Source: Porodaedalea pini
Lineage: Eukaryota > Basidiomycota > Agaricomycetes > Hymenochaetales > Hymenochaetaceae
Assembly: GCA_002794775.1 (NCBI GenBank)
Contig: NBAY01000003.1
Location: forward strand, 1,984,001-2,048,000
Reading direction: 5' to 3'
Length of the DNA stretch: 64,000 nucleotides
Shown here: positions 52,533 through 64,000 of the stretch, one piece after another
Numbering within the stretch: position 1 is the stretch's first letter
How the letters are laid out: every line of letters begins with the position of its first letter
Program-made: the position numbers and the translations under genes
Notes under the pieces: model-generated
The model's database searches: none
Told to the model about the DNA's origin: nothing
The model's input: the letters and a program-made list of their open reading frames with translations, nothing else

Positions 52533-53013
52533 GATATCGTCTGTACTGCTGACAATTCTTGGTTTTCTTGGTTTTCTTGACTAGAAAGGACCTGGGCAGG
52601 GGCACAAGGTCGACTGGGAGAGTGATGCAAAAAGCGGTGGAATAAACGAGCGTGAAAGGGAGTAAAGAGCGGAATGCCGTAGCGCGATGCCTTGCAACGC
52701 CGGCGAAGTCTAGCGTATAACGTCGATGGTAATGCTGAGGATGATGAGAGCAAGGAGAGCAAGAGGTGCGAGAGGAGGAGAGAGAAGAACGGTAGGCGGC
52801 AGGTAGCGAACCGACCACGCGATGTTCGGTTATGAGTTCCCACATTCGGCTGACAGATCGATCGTTGCCATATTCTCCGTTTTTGTCCATCCTCAACATT
52901 GACAACAAGCATAGAGAGATACAGACTTATAAGCTACTTGAATGCATTATACAATACAAAATAACGGTTCACAATCAACCAAGATACCAGCAGTCTAGAT
53001 TAATATTGTTTCT
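52533..53013. other. Intergenic upstream of the SH3 gene
   Basis: No gene is seen. GA-rich on the plus strand (CT-rich leader of the minus-strand SH3 gene). Confidence 0.5.
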
Positions 53014-56000
53014 CTAGCCAAAGCGCACCTTCCTGCGCTTCGGTGACAGCGTCTCATAAGGATCGAGTTGATCGACGTCCATCCGTTCTCCAGAGGCAAG
53101 TGCGCTATACCCCATCGGCACAACCCCGGGCTGCTCGAGTACAGCTTCAACCTCTCCAGACCCGTCCTCCGAGACTGATGTATCACTCCTCGGAACGTGC
53201 AGAAGTGGAAAATCGAGATTTACAGTGTTCTGCGGCGGCACCTCAAGGAACACAGGATTCTACAGAATTGGATCACTTAGCAAACAACGATAGAAGTTAT
53301 GAGGCAACGAAAGTACCTGCAAGTAGTTACGGACGCCCCACTCCTCAGTTAAGCCTGGAAGTTTGCTACCGGCGCCTTTGAAGTCCCGTCGACGCTGGAT
53401 CATGTACTCTTCGAAGGTCGACCGAATTGCTAATGTTTTGACTGCGCGATCCAATTGTCAGCGAATTTGATTAAATGTGCTGAAAGCTGTCCAGCTCACC
53501 AGTGACTGGGCGAGTTTGCCCAATACGATGTACTCGCTTTGAAATTTCAGATGAATCAGTAGACTATTTTCTTTTTTTATTAAAAAAAAAACAGGGCTAA
53601 TTAACCTTGATTGCTTGACTTTCAACGTCAGCATGCCAGACGGGCTCGCAGAAAATGACGCGAGATGCAGACACAATATTCCTAGAAGAAGTTCCGTTCA
53701 GTCACCAAAAGTCAACGCAAAACCAAGATGGAGATTTACAGGCCTCGCGCGCCGTATTTGAGTTCCATGAGGAATACCCTGTATGTCTCAGACGTCTCGA
53801 ACGTCGTGAGCCATTGATCGCGTTGCGGCCCTTTCCCCTTCACCTCGGTCGCCTCCTTCATGAAGTGCAGATACTTGACGCCCATCAGATCCAGCCCTTC
53901 CGATATATGCACGAGGTTGAATGGCTGACTAGAGAAAATGAGGAACTTCTCCGTCTCGGAGTATTTGTGCACCTAAAAATATGGAATAAAGCAGATGACT
54001 CGAGCAACACGAATAGGAAACTTCACCTCTTCCAGAATATAGTTCAGTTTTGAGGATGTCGAGTTCCCGACTCTCATTCGCGCGTAGGGCGATCCTCGTA
54101 TCAATCGCTCCATTTGCTCGCTCACGACTGAGAATTCGGTCGTTCCCACTTTTCGAGTAGGAGATGAACCTAGCAAAGAAATCGTACTTAAGTGCCCGAC
54201 CTCGTCTCCAGAAGCTTCAGCCTGCAGCCTCTCCTGCGCCTTCCTAAACTCTTCATGTAGCTCTTGCGATTTTTCTATCGAGTCCACAGTCGCGGTGCGT
54301 CGCGCCGTGTCGAATCGCACGCGATCGATCTGCGCCTCCCCGCGCCGTCGGCGCTTTTCCGACGAGCCCTTGCCGTCCATCCGCTTTTCCGATTTTGATT
54401 TGCGAGCCTCGACGAAAGCGGCCAAGGCGCTATTCTTAGCACGAACGAGCCCTGCTCGCATAGCAAGCCATTCCTCACTCGTGAACGGCCGTCGCAGAAC
54501 AAAGTTTCGTAATTCAAGTGCATAAGATGGGTAAACGAGGAAAGGAACAGACTCGTCACGCGCGTAGTCAGGCTCGTGCATAAGTCCCCACGTCTGCCTC
54601 ACACGCTGTGGGGCATAGTGAATGCAATAAGGTACTTCTAGGCCATGCTGCATGTCCCTGAACTGTTGGTTCCCAAGCGCTTCCTGTCTAGACCCGTCTT
54701 TAAGTTCATTAAATGAATATACAAGTGAAGATCAAAGACCTACAGATGCGATATGGCCTTTTTGACCAGCAGAATATCTTCGTCGGGTTGACCCCGTTCC
54801 CGTGCATGGTCAATGGCATTCTCGGCGCGATGGATATTATCGGGGAGCTCATAGTCGAGTGCATTCTCGTCAAATCGCCAGAAAAGCGAGCTGCGCAAAG
54901 CTCAACTCCTGAGTCCAAAGAACATGAAATGCTGCTTACTGAGATAAGTTCTCCATGGTCGACGCTAGAAGCGAAGCTTTCTAAATACAGGAGCTGTGTA
55001 AGTGGATACTGAGATTGTAAGAATCTGACGCGAACCGAGGCGTGAAATAGATAGTCCTTTAATTCCCATCAACAAAGGCACGACAAGGGCAAAAAGGAGC
55101 AAACTTACCATGTCTCTCCTTTCAGAATCCACGGCATTGACAACCACAAACGAAAGTAACGCATTATAAGTCATCTGGCCGTACTCCTCCAAGTCCAACA
55201 GGATGACCTCTTCGTTCAGGGGTGGAAGCCGCACATATCGCTCGACATCCGAGACACGGTGCCGCACCATGTTCGCCGCCATGACCTGCTCAAGTACACG
55301 TGGTGTGCCTGGCAGAGGCCCATTTTCATCCATTAGCCCGTTCACAAGGAGGTTTGAGAATGAATCGGGGTCTACCGCGAACGGTAGTACACCAAGAAAA
55401 TTAGACAACATTGACCCAAGCTTACGGAGGTCTGTACGATCCGCTCTACTCCAGATATGCCTAGGATACGGGAGTTCTCCGAGGTCGTCTTCAGATATTT
55501 CCCTGACATTTTCCGCTCGTTCCGACAATCGACCTTCAGACTCAAGATCATATAGATTGTAGACAAGGGGGAATTCATATGATGCCTCTTGATGGTCGAC
55601 TTCTTCGACTCCGGGATCATCATCAGTGATAGACCCGAAGTTGAGTCCCAGCAGGTTTGTCGTGGGTGTTCCCGTGACGATCCACCTTCTCTCTGCGCCT
55701 ATTATTCGAAGAAAATGGTTCAATTCCGTGGTTTGCGAAGCAGCATTATGACCCTCATCACGAATGAGGCGTTTCCAACGGACTTGCAGAAACGGAGAAA
55801 CGCTTTCTGGAGATTGACATGAGCAGTCTGGTACGCGAACTGTGGCGAATTCCGGACAGTGACAATTATATCCAGTATCTAACGCTGATAAGTCTTTGCT
55901 GTCTGTAGCTTCGAAGCTTATGACTATACGCGCTGTTAGTTTATTACATCAGAGGAGTGGGGAAAAGAAGCACGAACGGTTATAGGTAGTGAGAACAATC

Positions 56001-57665
56001 TATCATATTTTTGAGACATCAACTAAAAGTGGGAAAGTAGGTATACGGGGTACATACATCATATTCAGACGCCAGCATCAGGGGAGTTGGGATGTCTTTT
56101 CTGGACTTCACGACAAGTGTGCGTATGGAGCTCGGACAGTGCCTTAAAATTTCGGAGTACCACTGTGTCTGAAGCGTTGCCGGGACGACTATCAACGTTG
56201 CCGTGGTTAAATAGGTGATTCGCGGGAGAATAGACTTCCTCCGCCTGGGCGAAGTCTGCCTTGAATAATCTTGATCGAAATGGAAGAAAAATGGTGCATT
56301 TTTCCTGACATGATCCCAAAGCGGGGTGTCCTCAATGACGCGAAGATTGACACTTGAGGGATTTTTCCTGACATAGTGGCAAAGAATTTCGACGAGACTC
56401 GGAACCGGCTGGTTCTTTTCGTTCGCTCCGAATGTGCCCAATTTCTCTTTCGTCAGAGCTAACTTACGAAATTCACTATAAGATTTTTGTGGGAAATGCC
56501 GAAAAGCAAGGGGGGTCAAAACTTCGGCACCATCATGCTCTGGAGGGTCTGGAAGCACGTCTAGTGTTGCCATTATCAGTGCGAGAGTCATGACCGTCTT
56601 ACCCGTTCCTGTAAAAAATTAAAATGCGTTACATTAAAAGCGCTACACGTCCAGAGAAGGCAGACACCTACCCAATTCCTCGCAGAGAACCCCTCCTCTT
56701 GCTTGGTAAGAACGAGGACAATGGAGAAGTAGTTCCATAGTCGTGGGCTGGAAATAGAATGGTTTCCCATTCATTCCTGTGGTCGGAATATACAGAGGAT
56801 CATCAGTGATTCTGTTTGACATCTCCATCGACAGCATTGTAGCGACGCTTTCTTTCTGGTACTCATACAAGGAAGTACGCAGCCGTGTTATTTCAGGAAG
56901 GTTACTTCCATGATTCGTGGTTGTAAGATCATTAAAAATCTGTGAAAGAGAGCGTTCGTCCTTTCGGATGAGAATGTGTGAGCTAAAACCATGACGCTCC
57001 TAATAATGATTACCTACTTGATTCGGTGGAAGAAAACACTCCTCAAGCGGGGGCAGATCGAAGCATTCGTCCTCGCCATTCCATGAAGATTGCCTTTTAC
57101 TGACTCGAGAAAGGACCTTTCTGAGTTGACTTCTCGCCGGTTTCATTACCCTGTCCTCGTCGCGAGCACGTAGAGTGCCTTGACTTCCAGGTAAGTCGTA
57201 GGGAATGAGGTAGACTCTTAGAATGATGCCCATAGTTGAAGGCGTCGTCATATAGGTAGCTAAAGCAAATCTATGTCTCAGCAGAAACGAAAGCGCATTA
57301 AGCAGCTCGACGTCCTGCATAGCTAGGTAAGGCCGTAGGGAATCAATGTCTAGAAGGGCATGGAAGCCATCTTCGGCATGCTGGTGGGAGCATATGCTTC
57401 CGCCAGAGAGGAGTTTAAGTGTCAAGGATCCTGCACAGAGGAGATGCTCAAATGATGTAGATGTAGAGCCTCGGACGAAGCGCGATTCGTGCCGTTCATT
57501 AGAGCAGGATGGGCAGCACGTAGCGCATGGATTTGAGCTCCCCCTTGAGGCAGAACTTTCAGAAATAAGTTGTACATCAGGCTGCGAGCCTGCTACAGAT
57601 AGCATTGGGCGTCGGAGATTGTTGTCGTCAACACTAGAGCAGAGCACTAGCAGGAGAAGGTCCAA
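53014..57665 (-). CDS. SNF2-family helicase (Rad5/Rad16-like), 5' end uncertain
   Basis: Large multi-exon ATP-dependent DNA translocase. N-terminal segments include [15 protein letters not shown] and [13 protein letters not shown]. The helicase begins with [13 protein letters not shown], then the Walker [14 protein letters not shown], formed across an intron. Motif Ib region reads [17 protein letters not shown]. The DEAH-type box is RDEGHNAA and motif III is [13 protein letters not shown]. The C-terminal lobe has [15 protein letters not shown] and motif VI as [11 protein letters not shown]. It ends [11 protein letters not shown], a probable nuclear signal. A RING or HIRAN domain was not seen. 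In-frame sequence runs to about 57690 and the first clear Met is at 57605; a LINE lies immediately upstream, so the true start may be displaced or lost. Confidence 0.85.
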
Positions 57666-57768
57666 TTTGGGCGTCCCGAGCGGTTCTTCAAGTCACTTCG
57701 CTTCCTACCATCATCATCGACCGTGGGAAAACAGTACTGCCAGCCTCATTTCTCATTTCCTACTCGCT

Positions 57769-59932
57769 ATGGACAGCAAGATGTTGACCAGAGCAAAAGC
57801 GTCTCTTCACAAGACAAAGTCTACTCGTTCCCTTGCTAATCCCAAGGACCCCACCAAGTGTGAGGAGTGTAAACAGGATCTCCCCTACCACAGTCGCTCG
57901 TGTGTTAGCGGGACCGCCAAGATATGTGTTACTTGTGGTCGCGACAAGACCTACAACCACAATGACAACGTATGCGCCACCGTACAAGCGAATCGGGCTA
58001 AATGGTCTCCCGATGTCGAGGCGGACGAACACGCCGCCAAACTACGCAAACAAGGGGACCTCCCCCGACTCCTGATATCGAATCGCAGAATACTCTTAAA
58101 CGCTCGAACTCAGAAGAAGAACATAGGTCCATCCCACCCCCCGCCCGACTTGACGACGATGCTATGGACGATGACCTGTACATCCCCGATGAACACACTA
58201 GCCAGGCCCCTCAGGTCGACAACACCATGGAAGATATCGATGAAATGACTGATCCGGCCATCGCCGAGAAAGTTAACATTTCTTTTGCAGATCTTACCAA
58301 AGAAACTATTAACACGATTAACACGCTCATCGCCCAACTAACGTGGTCATCTGACAGACCCTGGTTCGACGACCCAGTTCGCGCCGGTTCCATCCTCGCT
58401 AATGTTGGATCCAATCTGGTATCCTGGTTAAACAAGTCAAATTCATTGGACGACGAAACCAGCCTCGCCAACTCAGCCAATGAAAGTCTGGAAGCCTTTC
58501 ATTCCACCTTCCGTATTCATTCTCCCTCCTTTAAACACGTGTTTGAAAATATTTACGTCAACAGCCAAACCATCCGCGACCAAGAAATCATGGATACTAT
58601 GCATGCCATGTCCCGGTCTATTCAGCATCTTTCCGCGGTCGTTTCATCTATCTCTGAAAAAACTAACATAATTGAAAAACAGCTTTCTGACGTTTCTGCT
58701 CCTTCAGTCTCGCGTCCGGTTCCTGCTAATGCTAACATCAACCAACAGAAGAAAATTCTTCCTGATCCAATTGGTGTCCGTTTTGTACATGACCCCAAGT
58801 TTCCTCCCCCAGGCCCTGTCGTTAAACAGTGCGTCCAGACCCCTAAAAACGGAAAAACAGAATATGCAGCTGCTATCGCTAAAACCTGTATCCCGGGTTC
58901 TGGCTATCGTATGACCTCGGAAGGCACCATTATAGCACCGGATGGTTATGCCCACTCTGAACATAACGCCCGCCAAGGTTCCCAAACCAAGGTCTACTAC
59001 CCGCCCATCGAAGCCGTTGGAACGGATAGGGACGGATTCACTACCATCACGTACGCCAAAGTGGCGCAGAAGAAGCCTAAACCCACCCTACCAAAGTGGT
59101 ACGTGTTACTGAGCAGAACCCTGACGGGGAAATCTCTACTGTCCCTATCAACCGGTCTAACGGATCGGTCAACACCCGTGTTTGAAACGTTCGGCGCATC
59201 TTCTTTTCTCTTCCCGGCGATCTCGCCGTCCGTCCTTCCACCCTGTCCGTTAAAAACAGCATTCGCACTGGCCTCAAGGGCAACCCTCTCTTCAAACATC
59301 TCATTATACTCAACGTGGAATACACCACCAACAGCAATCTTTTGATCGCCTTCACTAACATTTGTTCTGATTTCGACGCCCAGCACAGTTCACTCGTTTC
59401 CCAACTCAATCGCATTATTAACATTAGCAGCGCTAGGGCCTTCACGCCCTCACCGCAATTTAAAATGGTTATCCCAGGTGTCCCCGTCTACGACAAGGAC
59501 ACCAAACTAATTTATTCAGAGAAGGACCTCCTCGACGAGATATCCGCCCTTCCGCAGTTCGAAGGTTACGAGTTCATGTTTCCTCCTCGCTACATGTCCT
59601 CAATCGAGCGGCTAAACCAACATGACTTTTGCAACGTCTCGGTTGTCCTCAAAGACGATTTGCGACTTTGTTTTGACCATTTCTTCCTACACAATAACCG
59701 GTCCGTCCTGATATTTGGAGTTATACGTCGCCTCAAAGAAATGAGAGCTCGACCAACTATCAACCAGTGCGACAATTGCCATCGCCTGGGTCATCCGGCT
59801 TCCAAATGCCGTTCGGTAGCGTGTTGCGCAATCTGCTCCGAACCACATTGTACCGCTGTCCACGTTGCCAAGTGCGCTCCATGCACAGCGATCAACAATC
59901 TTACAGTGCGAACACTTCACCCTGTGCATTAA
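57769..59932 (+). pseudogene. LINE ORF1 (gag-like, zinc knuckle), frameshifted
   Basis: Starts MDSKMLTRAKASLHKTKS and carries an N-terminal Cys-rich region (CEECKQDLPYHSRSC, CVTCGRDKTYNHNDNVC). The frame shifts near 58070 and the continuation reads NTLKRSNSEEEH and LDDDAMDDDLYIPDE for about 350 codons. Another shift occurs near 59100. The last part ends with CCHC-like knuckles, CDNCHRLGHPASKC and CAICSEPHCTAVH. Nucleic-acid-binding structural protein of a LINE is the best reading. At least two frame breaks make it non-functional as it stands. Confidence 0.82.
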
Positions 59933-60002
59933 CTGCCAGGGCAATCATAGCGCCAGATCACCGGAGTGCCCAGCTCGCTGAAATTATTGCTCCCCCTTCT
60001 AG

Positions 60003-62400
60003 ATGCCTATGATGGATTCTATTTCAGTTTTTTCTCTTAACCTTCGCAATTCAGTCCCTACCTTTGACTATTTGCTTCGTGCCTTTTCCTCCACTCATTC
60101 TTCCCCTGATATTATCTGTTTTCAGGAAATCCCCACAATTCATTCAATCCTTCCTTCTAAATTTTCTCCATCCGGCACCCGCGTTTTTAATTTACGCAAC
60201 TTTACACCCTATATCGCGTTTTGACCTTCTTCTTCCGAGAAACCCAGGTGTTGTACGCTGGTACACCCCCGCATCATCCACCGTGTTTCACTCTACACTC
60301 CGAACTCGTCGTCCCCTAACATAACAGTCGTCTCAATTTCTCGGGGCGACTTATCCCCTCTTTTACTCTGGAACGTCTACAGCTCCCCATCTCTTCATGA
60401 ATTCGAGAACCCCCTCCCCTCACTCGACCTTCCTTCTAATATTTTTATAGGGGATTTCAACCGCCATGTGGACCTCTGGTCTTTTCCAGAACAATCTCCA
60501 GCGTTTTCGCTTTCGACAGCTCTCGTTGACTGGATCAACAAGAATTGTTTAATTATTTGCAACCCCCCTTACCAACATACCTATTTCAACCGTTCGTCCG
60601 GGTCTAAAACTATTATTGACCTTATTTTTGCCTCAGACGACTTCGCTCCTTCCCTCTTAGAACGTGCTTCCATCTCAGACCCTTCTCTCGACACTGCGTC
60701 AGACCATCTCCCCATTCGTTTTTCTTTTGATGTCAATGAATTGACCGCTCCCCAACAGCATCCCCTTCGATCCATTCATTTTCAAGATTTACCCTCTTTT
60801 ATAGGGGAATTTTGTGATTCTAACTTATTCCCTTTTTCACTAATGGGAATCGAATCCCCTAAGGCGCTGGACGACCTTCTTTTCTCTCTTCATTCAACCC
60901 TTTCAGATTTCGCTACCTTCTTTTTACACAAGCGGCGACCTCAATCGTACTTCGGCCCCAACAATTGGTGGTCCGAAGCGTGTACAAAACTTTATCGTGA
61001 ACACTGTCGCAACCCTCACCCCGAGTCGAAAGTGCTCCTAGACACGGAAATCACTCGAGCCAAAAACGCGTTTTTTGGTTCGCGCATTCAACAATCTGAC
61101 ACGCAATCTGCCTGGCGCAATCAGTACCTTGGTATGGCTCGCCGCCGAGCTCCAATCGGCGCGCTTCGCATGTCAAACAGGTTATTCACTCTGACAGAAT
61201 CTGACAAAGCGTCCCTCTTCCGCGAGACGTTTTTTCCGCCGTTATCGCACACTCCGGAGGTCATCCCTCTTCCCACCCTCTCGGAATTTCGTCCCATCGA
61301 GTTGAAGGATGTACACGCTGCCCTTCAGGGCGTCGATCGTGAAACGAGTCCTGGCAACAGCCATATCTCGTACAAACATTTGGAGCTTCTTATTGAACAT
61401 CACGGTCAATTTTTCGCCGACCTCTTCACGTTGTGTTTGAAACTTGGTCACTTCCCTTTTCCCTTTAAAACGTCACTCGTTACTTTCATTCCCAAACCTA
61501 AACGCTCGGACTTTTCTGTCCCAAGAGCGTTCTGGCCTATTACTCTGGTTGACACCATAGGCAAACTTTTCGAACACATTCTCTTCAATTTTCTTCAACC
61601 CTTCTTTGAACTTAATAACCTTCTTCCCGACGCCCAACATGGGTGTCGGAAACATCGTTCTTCTCTTACCGCATGCTACACTTTACTTTCGACCATTTTA
61701 TCCCAACCTTTCATTCATAGTGGTGGCGACAGCTTCCGCAAATTACACCGTCGCCACCGCTACTTGATCACTTCGATCTTGACCATTGATATTCAAGGTT
61801 TTTTTGACAATATTTCTCACAATCGCCTTCTTTCAAAACTTATTCATTCCAAAGTTCATCCTAACATCATTCGCGTTCTCTCTGGCTGGCTCAGAGACCG
61901 GCCGATTTCGCTTTCTTTTAACAATTTCGTTTCTTCCCCATTCGTCAAACCTAACCGTGGGGTTCCCCAAGGATCCCCACTGTCCCCTCTTATTTCAATA
62001 TTCGCCGCAGCCAATGTTATCACTTCCTATAATTCTCGTTTCGGCCCACATCGTCCTTTACTTGCTTATATGGACAATCATCTTCTTTATGCTCGCTCAT
62101 TTAGCATTCGCACCAATCTAGTGCATCTCCGCAACCAATTTCAATTCATCCTTCTTCAATTTCAATCCCTTGGTTTATCCATTGATCCTGATGCTATCGA
62201 ACTTCTTCATATCCTCCCTCATCACAGACTCGCAACCTTTACCTTCCAATCCTTCTTAACGAACTCTCCTTCATCTTCTAACGCGGCATTGTCCTTACCA
62301 AACAACCTTGTTATTCGCCCTTTACGCCATCTTACTTGGCTAGGCGTCATTTTTTCTTATGATTTATCTCCCAAGCTTCACTTTGAATCCCGGGCCAACA
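60003..62400 (+). pseudogene. LINE ORF2, endonuclease and reverse transcriptase, inactivated
   Basis: The APE-type endonuclease is split by at least two frame changes (near 60190 and 60320): SVFSLNLRNS, ICFQEIPT, IFIGDFNRHVDLW, and TASDHLPIRFSFD. The RT lies in one long frame from 60468: SLVTFIPKPKRSD, RAFWPITLVDTIGKLFEHI, TIDIQGFFDNISH, NRGVPQGSPLSPLI. The catalytic box reads LAYMDNHLLY instead of the usual xxDD, a change of the second Asp codon to AAT at 62076-62078. The thumb end is cut by the LTR at 62401; about 30 codons past this point are LTR sequence read by chance. Confidence 0.87.
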
Positions 62401-62837
62401 TGTCAGCGACGGACTACGGGTACGCAGATGGTAACCGGGTCGCGCGGAACTCAGTCAAAGGAGGAGGGGGACAAGAGAGAAAGCAGTGAGCCAGGGGGAG
62501 CTGACACAGCGCGGAAATAAGGAATAGCTTCTGGACGTAGCCAGGTAGAATTGACCAGGTCGAAACTAGGGGGTAAGTACAGGAGGACTACCTACTTATA
62601 TACCCTTCAGCGGCTGCGCACAGACCAGGGAATTAACTACTACATAAGGATAGATGATAGAACGTTGTGGAACTTCATAGAATAATGAAATCATAGGATC
62701 GGTCAGCGAGTAAGGATAGTGTGAGAAGGAGCGTAATGAATAATGAGTAAGCAGGAATAAGCGTGATTAGTGGTGGATGGATAAGATATGATAAGATAAG
62801 ATAAGAGAAAATGATAATTTAAAAAGCGTCCATGACA
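62401..62837 (-). repeat. 3' LTR (437 bp)
   Basis: Bounded by TGTCA at 62401 and TGACA at 62833-62837, the inverted termini expected of an LTR. It contains a GATAAGATAAGATAAG-like short tandem run near 62790. Confidence 0.82.
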
Positions 62838-62849
62838 TGACCCTCCCCT

Positions 62850-64000
62850 TCAAGGCGAGCGTCCCGATCGCCCTTGTTCCCTACCCTGGAACTTACTGGC
62901 CCACCACTGTGCCACTCCTTTCTGTCTCTCAGGCTCCGTCATTTCAAACACGGGTCGGAACTTCAGCTGCGACATCTCTAGGGTGTTGAGGGCGCGAGGA
63001 GCACTGGGAGTTGATTTATGAAATTCGTCAATGGCCTCTTGAGAGTTCGTCAAATTCTCAATTGGCTCCCAGGTGCGTTCTTCGTTCGGATACCCTTTCC
63101 AATGTACGAGGTATTTGAGCTTCCCTCGCACAAGTTTGGAGTCGACAACCTTTTCGACCTCATATTCCGGCACATCGTCAATGATTTCAGGCGGGGGTGG
63201 AAGATCCTGCTTTTGCGACGTATACTGTGGCTCGTGGTATGGGGAGAGGAGCACTTCATTGAAAACCGGATAGACTTTTTTCCATGTACGTGGAAGTTTA
63301 AGTCTATATGCTGACGTGCCGATTTTCTTTTCGACAATGAAAGGCCCATAACGTTTATCTCCCAGCTTCTTCATAGGACGATCTGTCTTTAAGTGAGTTC
63401 CTTCGAGCATGACCTTTTCCCCAGGTTTATACTCGATGGATTCTCCCTTCGTCCTGTCATAGAAGCGCTTCATGGTTTCGGCCGCATGCTTTAATGCCGA
63501 TTCGGTTTCCTCCCTGATCTTGGCCATCCGGTTGGCAAACTGCTTAGCGGACTCATTGGTCAATTCGCGTCTAGGATTTGTGCCCTTATATGGGTGTCTC
63601 CCATGGTTGACGAAAAAGGGTGACGCTCCTGTCGACATTTGTTCTTTGTCGTTGTACGCGAATTCCGCTAGCGCAAGCCATTCCGCCCAGTCCGACTGAT
63701 GGTGGTTAACAAAGAGACGAAGGTACTGTTCAATCTCTTGGTTTATCCGTTCTGTCTGACCATCTGTCTGTGGGTGATATGCCGTTGACAGGTTTCCCTC
63801 GATGCCCAGTAACCGGTATAGTTCGTTCATGAATTTGGACTCGAACTGTGATCCTCTGTCATGAATAAACTTGCGCGGTATGCCGTGTAGCCTGAAGACA
63901 TGATCCCGGTAGAGCCTCGCCATTCCTTCCGACGTTATGCTCACTGAGGTAGGGATCGCATGCACCTGTTTACTGAACCTGTCAACGAAGACACAGATTG
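62850..64000 (-). CDS. Gypsy pol, integrase and chromodomain C-terminus (partial)
   Basis: Open from the right edge (ICVFVDRFSKQVHAIP) to a stop at 62850, without a frame break. The integrase core shows KFIHDRGSQFESKF, TAYHPQTDGQTERINQ and the following SDWAEWLALAEFAYND. The GPY/F-type module reads KKLGDKRYGPFIVEKKIG. A chromodomain follows near the end: EYEVEKVVDSKLVRGKLKYL, VHWKGYPNEERTWEP. This is the usual order in chromoviruses, whose chromodomain steers integration. Protease, RT and RNase H would lie beyond the window. The intact frame suggests a young insertion. Confidence 0.93.
   Translation of the reverse strand, partial: ICVFVDRFSKQVHAIPTSVSITSEGMARLYRDHVFRLHGIPRKFIHDRGSQFESKFMNELYRLLGIEGNLSTAYHPQTDGQTERINQEIEQYLRLFVNHHQSDWAEWLALAEFAYNDKEQMSTGASPFFVNHGRHPYKGTNPRRELTNESAKQFANRMAKIREETESALKHAAETMKRFYDRTKGESIEYKPGEKVMLEGTHLKTDRPMKKLGDKRYGPFIVEKKIGTSAYRLKLPRTWKKVYPVFNEVLLSPYHEPQYTSQKQDLPPPPEIIDDVPEYEVEKVVDSKLVRGKLKYLVHWKGYPNEERTWEPIENLTNSQEAIDEFHKSTPSAPRALNTLEMSQLKFRPVFEMTEPERQKGVAQWWASKFQGREQGRSGRSP

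Larger units (their letters stand above)
57666..62400 (+). mobile_element. Degenerate non-LTR retrotransposon (LINE with gag-like ORF1 and APE-RT ORF2)
   Basis: A two-ORF layout with ORF1 from 57769 and ORF2 from 60003. The left boundary is estimated from the end of the helicase frame. The 3' part, including the rest of RT and any tail, is removed to the right by an LTR element inserted at 62400. Multiple frameshifts make it a relic. Confidence 0.85.
62401..64000 (-). mobile_element. Ty3/gypsy chromovirus-type LTR retrotransposon, 3' part
   Basis: Antisense insertion into the LINE. The 3' LTR is complete (62401-62837) and the pol frame runs off the window at 64000. A purine tract (AAGGGGAGGG on the minus strand) directly precedes the LTR. 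The five bases before the insertion are CAACA, the expected left copy of a 5-bp target duplication whose partner lies outside the window. Confidence 0.88.

Overview
The window is nuclear DNA of a filamentous basidiomycete, most likely an Agaricomycete. The basis is gene architecture (several short introns of about 50-80 bp per gene with GT..AG borders), a basidiomycete-type sesquiterpene synthase, a small BTB family, fungal housekeeping genes (Vps11, Cox16, Atp18, D-lactate dehydrogenase, adenylosuccinate synthetase), and a LINE plus a chromodomain Ty3/gypsy element. No species can be named from the sequence alone. Gene models were spliced by eye. Where exon lengths are quoted, they sum to a multiple of three unless a break is reported.

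Layout. 1-8.7 kb: one intact class III (YqjM-like) old yellow enzyme gene on the minus strand (OYE-1, 1179-2693), a 161-bp hAT-like MITE with an 8-bp target duplication, and about 5.7 kb in which I recognise no gene. 8.7-18.6 kb: a sesquiterpene synthase, a mitochondrial DUF3429 membrane protein, a tetraspanin, a Bmt2-like 25S rRNA methyltransferase whose reading frame is broken once, and mitochondrial D-lactate dehydrogenase. 19.1-23.0 kb: three more OYE-derived units on the plus strand: a 3' fragment, a pseudogene (OYE-2) and an intact gene (OYE-3). 23.6-33.6 kb: two C2H2 zinc-finger paralogues in opposite orientation flanking ATP synthase subunit j and a TM7S3/TM198-like membrane protein, then a basic/Gln-rich lineage-type protein and Cox16. 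33.9-43.0 kb: adenylosuccinate synthetase, Vps11, a NAD(P)-binding NmrA-like reductase, and a tandem pair of BTB proteins, the second with a frame-shifted tail. 43.2-57.7 kb (all minus strand): a 1452-residue protein joining a CCCH finger, a Ser-rich region, ankyrin repeats and a ClpB/Skd3-type AAA+ module; an F-box/WD40 protein; a Ser/Thr-rich single-pass SH3 protein; and a SNF2-family helicase. 57.7-64.0 kb: a decayed LINE abutting the 5' end of the helicase gene, itself interrupted by an antisense chromodomain Ty3/gypsy element that runs off the window.

How it fits together. Most genes are unrelated housekeeping functions, as expected for a fungal chromosome arm. The accessory signal lies in the first 23 kb (OYE family birth and decay around a terpene synthase and DLD) and the last 6 kb (nested retroelements against a helicase promoter). 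I saw no CRISPR, rRNA or tRNA gene that I could support. I found no clearly new defence-like system. The strongest candidates for something undescribed are the CCCH-ankyrin-AAA+ fusion protein and the OYE cluster.
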